In this document: positions 35,435 through 44,040 of the stretch, one piece after another
Numbering within the stretch: the stretch's first letter is position 1
Layout: every line of letters starts with the position of its first letter
Source: Woeseia oceani
GTDB taxonomy: Bacteria > Pseudomonadota > Gammaproteobacteria > Steroidobacterales > Woeseiaceae
Assembly: GCF_001677435.1 (NCBI RefSeq)
Contig: NZ_CP016268.1
Coordinates: 1,167,001 to 1,231,000 of the forward strand
Direction of reading: 5' to 3'
Length of the DNA stretch: 64,000 bases
Notes under the pieces: generated by a model
Told to the model about the DNA's origin: nothing
The model's input: only the letters and a program-made list of their open reading frames with translations
Databases searched by the model: none
Made by a program: the position numbers and the translations under genes

Positions 35435-36250
35435 ATGGATGAACAGCTGAAAACGCGTCTAAGCGCCAACGATCAGGCGGAACTGGTCCGGGCAAAGGTA
35501 CTCCTGGAGAAGGTCAGTTTGGCCGCCCGCGTGTCGAACTACGTTGGCGAGCCGATCGACAAACTGATTCGTTTGCTGCCGGCGGGTTCGAGCGAACTGA
35601 TTCTGGATGCATCCGAGAAGGCGATCCGGGCTTCGCTGAAAGTGGCGCTGATGACGCTGCGCAAGGAGTCGCGGTCTGCGTCGAACGTGCTCCACAAAAT
35701 CGGAGCCGCCACCTCCGGTGCGGCGGGCGGAGTCTTCGGCTTGCCGGCACTGGCCGTCGAATTGCCCGTTTCGACAACGATTATGCTGCGCTCCATTGCC
35801 GATATAGCACGGTTTCAGGGCGAAGAACTGGAAGTGATTGACTCCCAACTCGCCTGCCTGGAGGTCTTTGCCCTGGGCGGGCGGAACCACAACGACGATG
35901 CTGCCGAGAGCGGTTATTACGCCGTTCGCGGTGGTTTGGCAAAGTTGGTATCCGATGCCGCGAGCTACCTGGCCAGAAGTGCAGCAACCTCGGAAAGCGC
36001 GCCGCATTTGGTAAGGCTGGTCACACAGATCGCGGCGCGGTTCAGTATCCCCGTCACCACCAAGGCCGCGGCCCAGGTTGTACCGATAATTGGCGGGGTC
36101 GGCGGTGCGTTCATCAACACGCTGTTCATCACCCATTTTCAGGACGTGGCGACCGGTCACTTTGTCGTGCGCAATCTCGAACGAAAGTTTAGCAAACAGA
36201 TAATCAATGAAGAATACGAACGGATCAGTATCAGCGGTAAGGAGGCTTAG
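35435..36250 (+). CDS. EcsC family protein
   Basis: A 271-residue protein matching the EcsC family: LHKIGAATSGAAGGVFGLPALAVELPVSTTIMLRSIADIARFQGE, split between a Gly-rich hydrophobic segment and a helix, and VPIIGGVGGAFINTLFITHFQDVATGHFVVRNLE near the C-terminus. It probably associates with membranes through these amphipathic regions. Named after the third gene of the Bacillus ecs locus, but without a defined role. It lies 20 bp after the DUF2130 gene, so likely one operon. Confidence 0.87.
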   Translation: MDEQLKTRLSANDQAELVRAKVLLEKVSLAARVSNYVGEPIDKLIRLLPAGSSELILDASEKAIRASLKVALMTLRKESRSASNVLHKIGAATSGAAGGVFGLPALAVELPVSTTIMLRSIADIARFQGEELEVIDSQLACLEVFALGGRNHNDDAAESGYYAVRGGLAKLVSDAASYLARSAATSESAPHLVRLVTQIAARFSIPVTTKAAAQVVPIIGGVGGAFINTLFITHFQDVATGHFVVRNLERKFSKQIINEEYERISISGKEA

Positions 36251-36463
36251 TCGTTCGTTGAAGTGCATTGCTCCGCGTCAGTATTGAATGGTCGCTCGCG
36301 GCATTAGGAACAAGACCCGCTTGTGCGTTGCAGGTGGATGCACCGGACAGTTAACCGTATGCCTTGTTCGCTGCGCACCGTTCGGCAGGGCATCGTTTGC
36401 AGTGAGGCGGCTGTTAGCAAATCAGCCGGGTGTTTCCGGAAGCTCCGCTATACGGAGGAACGA

Positions 36464-36934
36464 ATGAATGTAGAGATTGTTGATTTTCCGCGAACAAAAG
36501 TGGCGGTTGCGGAACATCACGGGCCGCCGGAAAAAGAGTACGAAACCTCCCTGAAACTCATCGCCTGGCGCAGGGCGAATGGTGTTCCTGTCGAAGGGCA
36601 TCAAACATACGGTATTCACTACACGGATCCGCTCTCAACAGCGCCGGCTGACCACCGGGTGGATTTTTGTGTTTCGTACGAGAGGGGAATCGAAGCGAAT
36701 CCGCAGAATGTTGTCAGCAAAGTGATACCGGCCAACCGCTGTGCGGTCGCCAGGCACCTTGGTTCGCGCGCGCACAACTCGGCGGCTGTCTACCTGTTCC
36801 GGGACTGGTTACCGACAAGCGGTTTCACCACTGCGGATTTCCCGGTATTTTTTCACTATGTCAACGTTGGCCCGGGTGTTCGTGAGGAAGACATGATCAC
36901 CGACGTTTACTTGCCAATACGGGAATCGCAATGA
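36464..36934 (+). CDS. GyrI-like / AraC effector-binding-domain protein
   Basis: A 156-residue stand-alone effector-binding domain of the GyrI/SOUL type: MNVEIVDFPRTKVAVAEHHGP, GIHYTDPL, HRVDFCVSYE and a late DVYLPI strand. Start ATG 36464 has GGAGG 5-6 nt upstream; the open frame upstream is not supported. Such proteins bind small hydrophobic or cationic compounds and may sequester toxins. It is followed 10 bp later by the DPP-IV gene, so the two may be coupled. Confidence 0.83.
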   Translation: MNVEIVDFPRTKVAVAEHHGPPEKEYETSLKLIAWRRANGVPVEGHQTYGIHYTDPLSTAPADHRVDFCVSYERGIEANPQNVVSKVIPANRCAVARHLGSRAHNSAAVYLFRDWLPTSGFTTADFPVFFHYVNVGPGVREEDMITDVYLPIRESQ

Positions 36935-36944
36935 GGCTGCTGCA

Positions 36945-39281
36945 ATGATTGATCAACTCTCTCTCCGCCAATGGTTCATCGCCGGCTTATGCCTGACTGT
37001 TTTTTCAGCGTGTGCACCGCAAATGGCAAGCAACGTTGTTTCTCAGAAAGCACCCGGCGTGCTGCTCACCAATGAGGCGTTGTACAAGGACCGTGCCTAC
37101 AAAGCCAAAGTGCCGGGTACTGTTCGCTGGCTCGAAGACGGTTCCGGGTATACCGCCCTGGAAACCGTTGACGCCTACAAAGACGTGCAGCTTGAGCTGG
37201 ACGAGCTGGGCGAAGACATCAATCCGTACCGGGTGATCGTGCATTACGATCCGGCCACTCTGGAACGCACGGTGCTGTTCTCCTTGGCGCAACTGACGCC
37301 GGCCGGCGCGGATCAGGCGTTGGCAATTGATGATTATCAATGGTCGGAAGACAAGAGCCAGTTGCTGCTGTTTACTGATGCGCGGAAAGTTTGGCGAAAG
37401 CGCAGCCGTGGCGACTACTGGATTTTGAACATCGCGACTGGCGAACTCCGGCAGCTGGGCGGCGAGCAGCGGGAACCAAGCCAGATGATGTTCGGCAAGC
37501 TGTCGCCGGATGCGACGAAGTTTGCTTACGTGTGGCGCGACAATATCTACGTGCAGGATCTGTCGACGATGGAGATTGTCGCGCTGACGACCGATGCATC
37601 CGACACTGTCATCAATGGCCATTTCGATTGGGCCTATGAAGAAGAGTTCAGCATTCTGGATGGCTTTCGCTGGAGCCCGGACAGTCAGCGTATCGCTCAC
37701 TGGCAGCTCGATACCCATGCTGCGCGGGACTTTCTGATTATCAACAACACGGACGAGTTGTACCCAACGGTATCCAGGATACCGTACCCCAAAGTGGGCC
37801 AGGAAAACTCAGCGGCCCGTATTGGTGTGTCTCGTGTCGATAAACCCAAGACTGTCTGGGTCAAACTGCCCGGCGTTGCCAAAGACATGTACGTGCCGCG
37901 GATGGACTGGGCCAACAACTCCGACGAGCTTCTCGTGCAGCAAATGAACCGCAAACAGGACACGAACCGGGTCTTCTACGCAGATGTGCATACGGGTGAT
38001 GTTCGCGAGGCGTTTGTCGAGCGGGAGGAGACGTTTATTGAGGACGTTATTGATCCGGAGTGGCTGGAGAGCGTCGATGCATTCACCTGGACCAGCGAAC
38101 GCAGCGGCTGGCGGCACATCTACCTCGTGTCCCGCGACGGCAAGACCTTTACGGATCTGACGCCGGGCGAATTCGATGTCGTCGAATTCATCTCCATCGA
38201 CGAGGAGAACGGCTGGCTGTATTTCATTGCCTCGCCCGAGGATGTCGCGCAGCGCTACCTGTACCGCAGTCGGCTCGACGGTAGCGGGCAGGTCAGTCGC
38301 GTTACGCCCGCAGGCCTGGCCGGCACCAATTCGTACCAGGTTTCCGAGGATTCCCGCTGGGCCATACACAAGCATTCGCGCTTTTTGCAGCCGCCCGTGT
38401 ACAGCCTTGTGTCATTGCCGGATCACACGGTACACCACGTGCTGGAGGACAATGCGGCGCTGGCGAGGAAGGTCGCTGAACTGTCCCTGAGCGAGGTCGA
38501 GTTCTACGAGGTAGCCGCGCGTGATGGGCTGCGGCTGAACGGTTATTTGCTGCGCCCCTGGAATTTCGATGCCAGTCGCAAGTATCCGATCATCAATTAC
38601 GTGTACGGCGAACCGGCGGGCCAGACGGTGCGGGACGTGTGGGATGAAGCCCGTAGCAACTGGCACATGTTGATGTCGCAGCGAGGCTTTGTCATTTCCT
38701 CGGTCGACAATCGCGGCACGCAAGCACCGCGCGGCCACGACTGGCGGCGATCCGTTTACGGTGCCGTTGGTGTACTCGGTTCGCGCGACCAGGCGGATTC
38801 TCTGAAGGCGATCTGCGAGCGCTGGAGTTTTATTGATTGCGACCGGGTTGGTGTGTGGGGACATTCCGGCGGCGGCTCAATGACCCTGAACCTGATGTTC
38901 CGCTATCCGGAGCAATACCATGTTGGTATTTCTCGAGCGCCGGTGGCTGATCAGCGCTTGTACGATTCCATTTACCAGGAGCGTTACTCTGGCTTGTTGC
39001 CGGACTACGAAGAAGGCTACCGACTGGCGTCACCCATTACCTATGCATCTCAGTTGCGCGGCAAACTGCTGCTAATGCACGGCACAGGCGACGACAATGT
39101 TCACTATCAGGGTTCCGAGCGTTTGATCAATGAGTTGATCAAACACAACCGGCGCTTTGATTTCATGTCTTACCCGAATCGCCAACACGCGATCAAGAAA
39201 GGCGAGGGCACCGAGCTGCACATGTACTCAACAATGACCGATTACTTTGAAGAGCACTTGCAAGGTGCGGACGCGGAGTGA
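36945..39281 (+). CDS. Dipeptidyl-peptidase IV (S9B), exported lipoprotein
   Basis: A 778-residue exported serine peptidase that removes X-Pro/X-Ala dipeptides. An N-terminal signal with FSACAP lipobox is followed by a beta-propeller (residues 60-500) containing the DPP-IV-specific DWAYEEEFS motif that holds the substrate N-terminus, and an alpha/beta-hydrolase domain. Triad: Ser641 (GHSGGGS), Asp near 716-717 (GTGDDNVHY), His748 (RQHAI). All active-site elements are present. Together with PepQ, this fits a proline-rich peptide diet. Confidence 0.92.
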   Translation: MIDQLSLRQWFIAGLCLTVFSACAPQMASNVVSQKAPGVLLTNEALYKDRAYKAKVPGTVRWLEDGSGYTALETVDAYKDVQLELDELGEDINPYRVIVHYDPATLERTVLFSLAQLTPAGADQALAIDDYQWSEDKSQLLLFTDARKVWRKRSRGDYWILNIATGELRQLGGEQREPSQMMFGKLSPDATKFAYVWRDNIYVQDLSTMEIVALTTDASDTVINGHFDWAYEEEFSILDGFRWSPDSQRIAHWQLDTHAARDFLIINNTDELYPTVSRIPYPKVGQENSAARIGVSRVDKPKTVWVKLPGVAKDMYVPRMDWANNSDELLVQQMNRKQDTNRVFYADVHTGDVREAFVEREETFIEDVIDPEWLESVDAFTWTSERSGWRHIYLVSRDGKTFTDLTPGEFDVVEFISIDEENGWLYFIASPEDVAQRYLYRSRLDGSGQVSRVTPAGLAGTNSYQVSEDSRWAIHKHSRFLQPPVYSLVSLPDHTVHHVLEDNAALARKVAELSLSEVEFYEVAARDGLRLNGYLLRPWNFDASRKYPIINYVYGEPAGQTVRDVWDEARSNWHMLMSQRGFVISSVDNRGTQAPRGHDWRRSVYGAVGVLGSRDQADSLKAICERWSFIDCDRVGVWGHSGGGSMTLNLMFRYPEQYHVGISRAPVADQRLYDSIYQERYSGLLPDYEEGYRLASPITYASQLRGKLLLMHGTGDDNVHYQGSERLINELIKHNRRFDFMSYPNRQHAIKKGEGTELHMYSTMTDYFEEHLQGADAE

Positions 39282-39322
39282 GGCTGTCGGCACCTGAACG
39301 GTAAACGACAGCCACAGCCGAC

Positions 39323-39547
39323 TTATACCGTCATTCTGCCGACAAGGTCTCGGACCAACGGTGCAACGACAGCAACGGTGGGAAATGCAACAGGCCATGT
39401 GGTTAAACAGCTTCTTAGCCACTGGGCTGCAAACCCGGCGTGCAGTCCTTGCGATATGACGAGCACGAATGCCGAGACGATAGCGACCATGATGGCCGAC
39501 AGCAGGGCGCTGAACAGTAGCGGGGCATAGCGGGATGGAATACGCAT
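39323..39547 (-). CDS. DUF2798-like small membrane protein
   Basis: A 74-residue protein with two membrane helices: YAPLLFSALLSAIMVAIVSAF-type segment at 7-30 and WPVAFPTVAVVAPLVRDLV near 50-70, the DUF2798 pattern. Start ATG 39547 with AGGT upstream. Lies 50 bp downstream of the DUF2938 gene on the same strand, so probably in one operon controlled by the MerR regulator. Confidence 0.7.
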   Translation of the reverse strand: MRIPSRYAPLLFSALLSAIMVAIVSAFVLVISQGLHAGFAAQWLRSCLTTWPVAFPTVAVVAPLVRDLVGRMTV

Positions 39548-39597
39548 TTTGATAACCTGCGAGTGTGAATAACATTTAGGAAAATTGTCAGAGAGCA

Positions 39598-40104
39598 TTA
39601 CTGCGGAAGGCCGAGCAGATGGGCAGCCCAGCCCGCCAGGTACAGACCGACACCAAAGATCACGTGCGTGATAAGGCTTTGCAGCCGGGCTGAATTTGGC
39701 TTTGGCGTTCGTGAGGCGGCAATGCCGGCACCCATACCCGGTTGCATCAGCAGGAACGGTGCGGCGACGGTAAAGGTGCCAACGATTAACGCTGGCATAA
39801 GTGTCGGCCGTGCAATCCACTCGAGACCCCAGAACACAATGAGCACTCCGGCAAACGCGATACCGATCAGGTAGTGCGCCAACCAGCCGATCAAACGTTC
39901 CGCCTGTACAGGCGGCGAAGCCGCGATGGAATCGTGTCGGATTTGCCCTCTGGGTATGTACGCCATCCAGCGACCGACGAGCCCGAAGTTGGGCGGGGCG
40001 ATTCCCAATAAGGATTTACGTAAGACGCTCCAGAGATCCGTGACAGCGGTTGCGCCGACCCCGACGACCAGTGCAGCAACAAGGTAGTTCGTCATTTCGT
40101 CCAC
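39598..40104 (-). CDS. DUF2938-like membrane protein
   Basis: A 168-residue (or 165 from the ATG at 40095) integral membrane protein with four likely helices: LVAALVVGVGATAVTDLW, LIGWLAHYLIGIAFAGVLI, LMPALIVGTFTVAAPFLLM and VIFGVGLYLAGW. The PGMGAGIAASRTPKPNSARLQS loop is characteristic of DUF2938. GTG 40104 has a GAGG about 9 nt upstream, slightly favouring it over the ATG. It is divergent from a MerR gene with a MerR-type promoter between them. Confidence 0.82.
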   Translation of the reverse strand: MDEMTNYLVAALVVGVGATAVTDLWSVLRKSLLGIAPPNFGLVGRWMAYIPRGQIRHDSIAASPPVQAERLIGWLAHYLIGIAFAGVLIVFWGLEWIARPTLMPALIVGTFTVAAPFLLMQPGMGAGIAASRTPKPNSARLQSLITHVIFGVGLYLAGWAAHLLGLPQ

Positions 40105-40135
40105 GATTTATAGCCTCTAAAACCAGAATGGTGAT

Positions 40136-40166
40136 AGCGTACTACTTAAAGTCAACTTGAGGTCAA
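40136..40166 (-). promoter_or_regulatory. MerR-type promoter/operator (19-bp spacer)
   Basis: On the minus strand, TTGACC (-35) and TACGCT (-10) are separated by 19 bp instead of 17, with a dyad CTCAAGT..ACTTTAAG in the spacer. Over-long spacers carrying a dyad are the hallmark of promoters untwisted by MerR-family activators. It drives the DUF2938/DUF2798 pair and lies 9 bp from the merR start. Confidence 0.72.
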
Positions 40167-40174
40167 GAGGGGAA

Positions 40175-40588
40175 ATGGATATTTCTGAAGTGGCCCGGCA
40201 ATCGGGCGTACCCGCCTCCGCGCTGCGGTATTACGAAGAGAAAGGCTTGATCAAGTCCGTTGGCCGACAAGGTCTGCGGCGGGTATTTTCGCCCGGCATC
40301 CTGGATCAACTGGCGCTAATCGCACTGGGGCAATCGGCTGGTTTCTCGCTGGATGAGATCCGCGAGATGTTCGCACCGAACGGCAAACCGCAGATAGACA
40401 AACAGTTGCTGTCCGACAAAGCCGATGAACTGGATACAACCATACGCCGACTCACTGCCATGCGTGATGGCTTGCGACATGCGGCGGCTTGTCCCGCACC
40501 CAGCCACATGGAATGTCCCAGGTTTCGACGCTTGCTGGATGTTGCAGCATCGAAGGCAGGGCGGAGAAAGAAGGGAGGCGCGAAGTAG
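40175..40588 (+). CDS. MerR-family transcriptional regulator
   Basis: A 137-residue regulator with the N-terminal winged HTH (DISEVARQSGVPASALRYYEEKGLI), followed by the second RQGLRRVFSPGILDQLALIALGQSAGFSL segment and a dimerisation helix. The C-terminus carries CPAPSHMECPRF, two Cys that could sense metal or redox, similar to SoxR/CadR-like members. Start ATG 40175 with GAGGGG upstream. Divergent from the membrane pair that it presumably activates. Confidence 0.9.
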   Translation: MDISEVARQSGVPASALRYYEEKGLIKSVGRQGLRRVFSPGILDQLALIALGQSAGFSLDEIREMFAPNGKPQIDKQLLSDKADELDTTIRRLTAMRDGLRHAAACPAPSHMECPRFRRLLDVAASKAGRRKKGGAK

Positions 40589-41106
40589 CCGTGTGTGTGC
40601 TGGTGTCGGGATGGCGCAAAACGTCACGCTAGCTGTCTACGACAATCACTGTATAAGTGGTGCCAGGCCAATCGAGCCTGGCAGTTCCAGAACGGCGATT
40701 GTCGAAGCGCATTGGGGGCTCAGGGGGGGCAATTGCTTTTACAATAAATCAGCTCATCGTCAATCAGCAGAGTGAACGCCGAAACTGATGATGGCGCTCA
40801 CGATTACGTGAAGCGTTGCAATGGCGCGGCCGCGTGAGCTGGAAAGCGACCCAAGCGGCTACCGCGCAAGAGTCCGCGCGGGAAAGAATCGCCAATTTGG
40901 CTTCCAGAATTAGCAATTCGGTGTATATTCCCCTGCAGAAGGTCAAATAATACCAACAGCGGTGAATGCTGTGATGAATAATAAAAAGCCAATTCCTATG
41001 CTAACCGGCCCCCGGTTGCCCTGCATATCAAATGCTAAGAAGTTGAGCCTGTCTTCAATTTCCCTAATCGCAGTTCGATGTTTTGCGATTAGGGATGCGA
41101 ACGCTA
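40589..41106. other. Non-coding stretch before cassette cluster 2
   Basis: 518 bp without a supported gene. A perfect 11-bp inverted repeat (CCCTAATCGCA 41062-41072 / TGCGATTAGGG 41084-41094) without a T-tract lies 12 bp before the first GTTAGGC core at 41107-41113. The hairpin may be part of an unusual recombination site or an unrelated structure. Confidence 0.5.
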
Positions 41107-41113
41107 GTTAGGC
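41107..41113 (+). other. First recombination core of cassette cluster 2
   Basis: GTTAGGC, identical to the R' core of the attC sites, 30 bp before the start codon of the first cassette gene of the cluster. No intI gene or complete attC precedes it. Confidence 0.6.
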
Positions 41114-41143
41114 ACCCGGTTCTGCAAGTAACGGCGTCTCGAT

Positions 41144-41971
41144 ATGAGCAACGACGAACATTCAGACCTGCCTATTGAAAAGATACGGAAGGAGTTGCAG
41201 GACGCAGCGCCAACTACAAGGAAGCGGGTCTTCGAGAAATTTGTCCTTGCGGCACTAGGCAGTATCCCTTGGGTTGGCGGGTTTATAAGCGCGGCAGCTA
41301 GTTTTAAGACAGAAGAAGGCTCATTGAAGACTGACGATCTTCAGACGCGATGGCTGCATGAGCACGAACACAAAATGGGGCAACTCGGCGGTACCCTTCA
41401 GGATGTCGCCGAGAGGTTCGAATCCCTCGGGCCCGCTATCGAAGAAAGGATTCAAAGTGAAGAATACTTGGACCTAGTTCGGAAATCCTTTAGGGCTTGG
41501 GACAATGCAGATACAAATGAGAAGCGACGATACACAGCGAATTTGATCGTAAATGCCGCGGGAACCCGAGTCTGCTCCGACGATGTGGTTCGGCTTTTCG
41601 TAGATTGGCTCGATCACTATCATGAAGCCCATCTTGCAGTGATCCGAGAAATTTTTAGGCGTCCCGGCTCTACTAGACTAGATATCTGGCGGGCGGTCTA
41701 TGGTGAGCAAGTTCGGGAAGATTCAGCCGAAGCAGATTTATACAAGCTCCTTATTAGAGACCTAAGTACTGGGAGCGTCATTCGACAGCACCGTCAGACC
41801 ACGCCTGACGGCCAATTCCTCAGGACGAGAACGACCGGCCGACGTGGCCGGGGTAGTGGGACTATGGAGTCGGCATTTGAGGCTACGAAGCAATACGAAC
41901 TTACCGAGCTGGGAAAGCAGTTTGTACATTACACAATGAGCGAAGTTGTTGGTCGGTTGGAATCTGAGTAA
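41144..41971 (+). CDS. Integron cassette A: hypothetical protein with amphipathic N-terminal segment
   Basis: A 275-residue protein that I do not recognise. Residues 30-52 (FVLAALGSIPWVGGFISAAA) form a Gly-rich hydrophobic segment that could insert in a membrane. A charged helical middle follows (EHKMGQLGGTLQDVAERFESL, YLDLVRKSFRAWDNADTNEKRRY), and the C-terminal third looks like a winged helix (HLAVIREIFRRPGSTRLDIW ... YELTELGKQFVHY). A membrane-active segment plus a regulatory wHTH recalls abortive-infection effectors, but this is inference only. It is bounded by the 41107 core and a complete attC. Confidence 0.72.
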   Translation: MSNDEHSDLPIEKIRKELQDAAPTTRKRVFEKFVLAALGSIPWVGGFISAAASFKTEEGSLKTDDLQTRWLHEHEHKMGQLGGTLQDVAERFESLGPAIEERIQSEEYLDLVRKSFRAWDNADTNEKRRYTANLIVNAAGTRVCSDDVVRLFVDWLDHYHEAHLAVIREIFRRPGSTRLDIWRAVYGEQVREDSAEADLYKLLIRDLSTGSVIRQHRQTTPDGQFLRTRTTGRRGRGSGTMESAFEATKQYELTELGKQFVHYTMSEVVGRLESE

Positions 41972-41976
41972 GGGAT

Positions 41977-42073
41977 GCCTAGCGATGCGCTGCACCCGCC
42001 ACTTGACTCAGCCCGCCTTGCGCTGTCGCTCTAGACGACCTGCGGCAAGTGCGTGTGAGTTTAGACGATTGGC
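41977..42073 (+). other. attC site A (97 bp, degenerate cores)
   Basis: GCCTAGC at 41977-41983 and GATTGGC at 42067-42073 flank a body nearly identical to attC site 1 of the first array (GCGCTGCACCCG, CAGCCCGCCTTGCGCTG). Both cores carry point changes. Confidence 0.87.
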
Positions 42074-42175
42074 CGCATTCAGTATTGGCAGTGCAACCCG
42101 CGCGATACCGTTTCTATACGAGTGTCTCCATAAAATTTGGGGCGCTGTTAAGAGCGACTGTTGAGGATCGTGTTC

Positions 42176-42730
42176 ATGGCTAAGTACAGGTTTTTGATTA
42201 TCGCTGTTGTCCTGGCGGCGGGCTGCGCTTCGACTGAGTTGTCCTCGTATATAGACCCCGAATACGTGGATAGATCGTTTAACTCGGTGGTCGTATGGTC
42301 GGATTGGCCAGAGATCGAAGGGCGCGAGATTCTCGAAACAATATTGGCGGAAGAGATACGTGCAGTTACGCAGGCTTCCGTAGTCCGATCGATAGATGTC
42401 GCACCACCTACGCGACAATTTTCGTCAGACGAAATCGTTGCGGTATTTCTTGGTCAAGGCATAAACGGGGCCATTACTATTCAACTAAGCGACTCGCAGG
42501 TTCTGTCCAAAGGTGGCTTCAATATGTTCGGCTTTGGTACTTCTGCTGTGCAGATTGGCGCCGCGCGGATCAATCTAGTTGATATCGAAACTGGAATAAT
42601 CGCATGGACCGGATTAGCGTCAGTCTCAGGCAATCGGTATGCAACAGTCGAAATGGCGCGTAGGTCTGCAGCGAAGGAAATTGCTTCAGAGCTCGCGAAT
42701 CTCGGGCTACTGCCTCGTGTACAGAATTGA
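42176..42730 (+). CDS. Integron cassette B: hypothetical lipoprotein
   Basis: A 184-residue lipoprotein with signal FLIIAVVLAAGC and Cys at about residue 16. ATG 42176 is preceded by GAGG; the open frame upstream is not needed. The mature domain contains FNSVVVWSDWPEIEGREILETILAEEIRA, INGAITIQLSDSQVLS and VDIETGIIAWTGLASVSG, an alternating strand/helix layout reminiscent of DUF4136-type lipoproteins and similar in style to cassette 4. Flanked by attC sites A and B. Confidence 0.75.
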   Translation: MAKYRFLIIAVVLAAGCASTELSSYIDPEYVDRSFNSVVVWSDWPEIEGREILETILAEEIRAVTQASVVRSIDVAPPTRQFSSDEIVAVFLGQGINGAITIQLSDSQVLSKGGFNMFGFGTSAVQIGAARINLVDIETGIIAWTGLASVSGNRYATVEMARRSAAKEIASELANLGLLPRVQN

Positions 42731-42746
42731 GGCGCCAAAAATTGCG

Positions 42747-42843
42747 GCCTAACTATGCGCTGCACTTGTCATTATATTTGTCCCGCCCTCCGCTGTTGCT
42801 CAAGGAAGTTTTCGTCAAGTACGTGTTTGCTTAAACGTTAGGA
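42747..42843 (+). other. attC site B (97 bp)
   Basis: Consensus R'' GCCTAAC at 42747-42753 and R' GTTAGGA at 42837-42843. The outer arms match the other attC sites while the centre is diverged. Confidence 0.85.
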
Positions 42844-42919
42844 ACCGGAGAGATCGTGGCTAGCCCCGTCATAATTGGTCCAGTTGCTATGTTAGTGTTT
42901 CCCGACCCAGGAGGCACCA

Positions 42920-43186
42920 ATGAAAGGCAAGCGATTTACAGAAGAACAGATCATCCGGATTTTGCAGGAAGCTGAGGCCGGGCTGTCGGTAGCCGATGTC
43001 TGCCGCAAGCACAACTGCTCGGAGCAGTCGTTTTACCGGTGGAAGTCGAAGTTTGGCGGCATGGCTGTTTCTGAGGCCAAGCGACTGAAGGAACTCGAAC
43101 GCGAGAATGCCGAGCTGAAGAAGGTCGTCGCGGAACAGACGCTGGACATTCGGATGTTGAAGGACGTCAACAGCCGAAAGTGGTGA
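42920..43186 (+). CDS. IS3-family transposase OrfA (copy 1)
   Basis: An 88-residue HTH protein (KRFTEEQIIRILQEAEAG, VADVCRKHNCSEQSFYRWKSKFGG) with a C-terminal leucine zipper (LKELERENAELKKVVAEQTL). It binds the IS ends and, through frameshifting or coupling, forms the OrfAB transposase. The ATG is preceded by AGGAGG. The stop overlaps the orfB start by 7 nt. Confidence 0.95.
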   Translation: MKGKRFTEEQIIRILQEAEAGLSVADVCRKHNCSEQSFYRWKSKFGGMAVSEAKRLKELERENAELKKVVAEQTLDIRMLKDVNSRKW

Positions 43187-44040
43187 GCCTGGCAGAGCGA
43201 CGTCGCTGTGTAACGTACTTACGCAACCAGTACGAGATCAGCGAACGACGCGCCTGTCAGGCGATACAGCTGAACCGCTCAAGCTACCGCTACGTTGGCC
43301 AACAGGAGTTGGTCGATGCGGCCTACGAGGAAGTGGTCCGGTTATCGGAACGCTACCCGTATTTTGGCTACCGCAAGATCTATGACCTGATGCGGGGCAG
43401 CTGGTCGATCAGCCGGGAGACGGTGCGGCTGATTCGACGGCGAGAAGGGCTGCAGGTCATTAAAAAGCGCCGGAAACGCAAGGTACTTGGCATGACGACA
43501 CAGTGGGTGAACCAGGCTCGGTATCCGAACCACGTCTGGAGCTACGACTTTGTCTTTGATCAAACGGAGGATGCGCGGCAACTGAAGTGCATGACGGTGG
43601 TCGACGAGTATACTCGGCAGGGATTTGAGATCACGGTTGGTCGCAGTCTGACGGCAACGGATGTCATTCGGGTTCTCGAAAAGCTGTTCGAAGAACACGG
43701 ACGACCGGTCTGCCTGCGCAGCGACAACGGCCCCGAAATGGTTTCAAAGGCAGTGCAGACATGGCTCAAGGAAAAACACGTCGACATGCACTACATCGAT
43801 CCTGGCAGTCCGTGGCAGAACGCCTACTGCGAAAGCTTCAACTCCATCTTTCGCAGTACCTGCCTGGATCGTTGGTTATTTGGCTCGATGACTGAAGCAC
43901 GGGTCGTGATCAACCAGTGCTTTGAGGAATACAACACGATCAGACCGCACGGATCGCTGGGCGGAATGAATCCGAAGCAATACCTACAGCGATGGAATGA
44001 AGAAAATACGAATCAACAACCGGAAATACTAACGGCGTGA
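43180..44040 (+). CDS. IS3-family transposase OrfB (copy 1)
   Basis: A 286-residue DDE integrase: HTH_21-like N-terminus (RRACQAIQLNRSSYRY), catalytic core VWSYDFVFDQTED (first Asp), CLRSDNGPEMVSK (second Asp) and the Glu in NAYCESFNS. GTG start overlapping the end of orfA. It differs from copy 2 at three residues near the C-terminus (QCFEE versus QWLEE, KQY versus KHY). Frame intact and presumably functional. Confidence 0.95.
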   Translation: MVSLAERRRCVTYLRNQYEISERRACQAIQLNRSSYRYVGQQELVDAAYEEVVRLSERYPYFGYRKIYDLMRGSWSISRETVRLIRRREGLQVIKKRRKRKVLGMTTQWVNQARYPNHVWSYDFVFDQTEDARQLKCMTVVDEYTRQGFEITVGRSLTATDVIRVLEKLFEEHGRPVCLRSDNGPEMVSKAVQTWLKEKHVDMHYIDPGSPWQNAYCESFNSIFRSTCLDRWLFGSMTEARVVINQCFEEYNTIRPHGSLGGMNPKQYLQRWNEENTNQQPEILTA

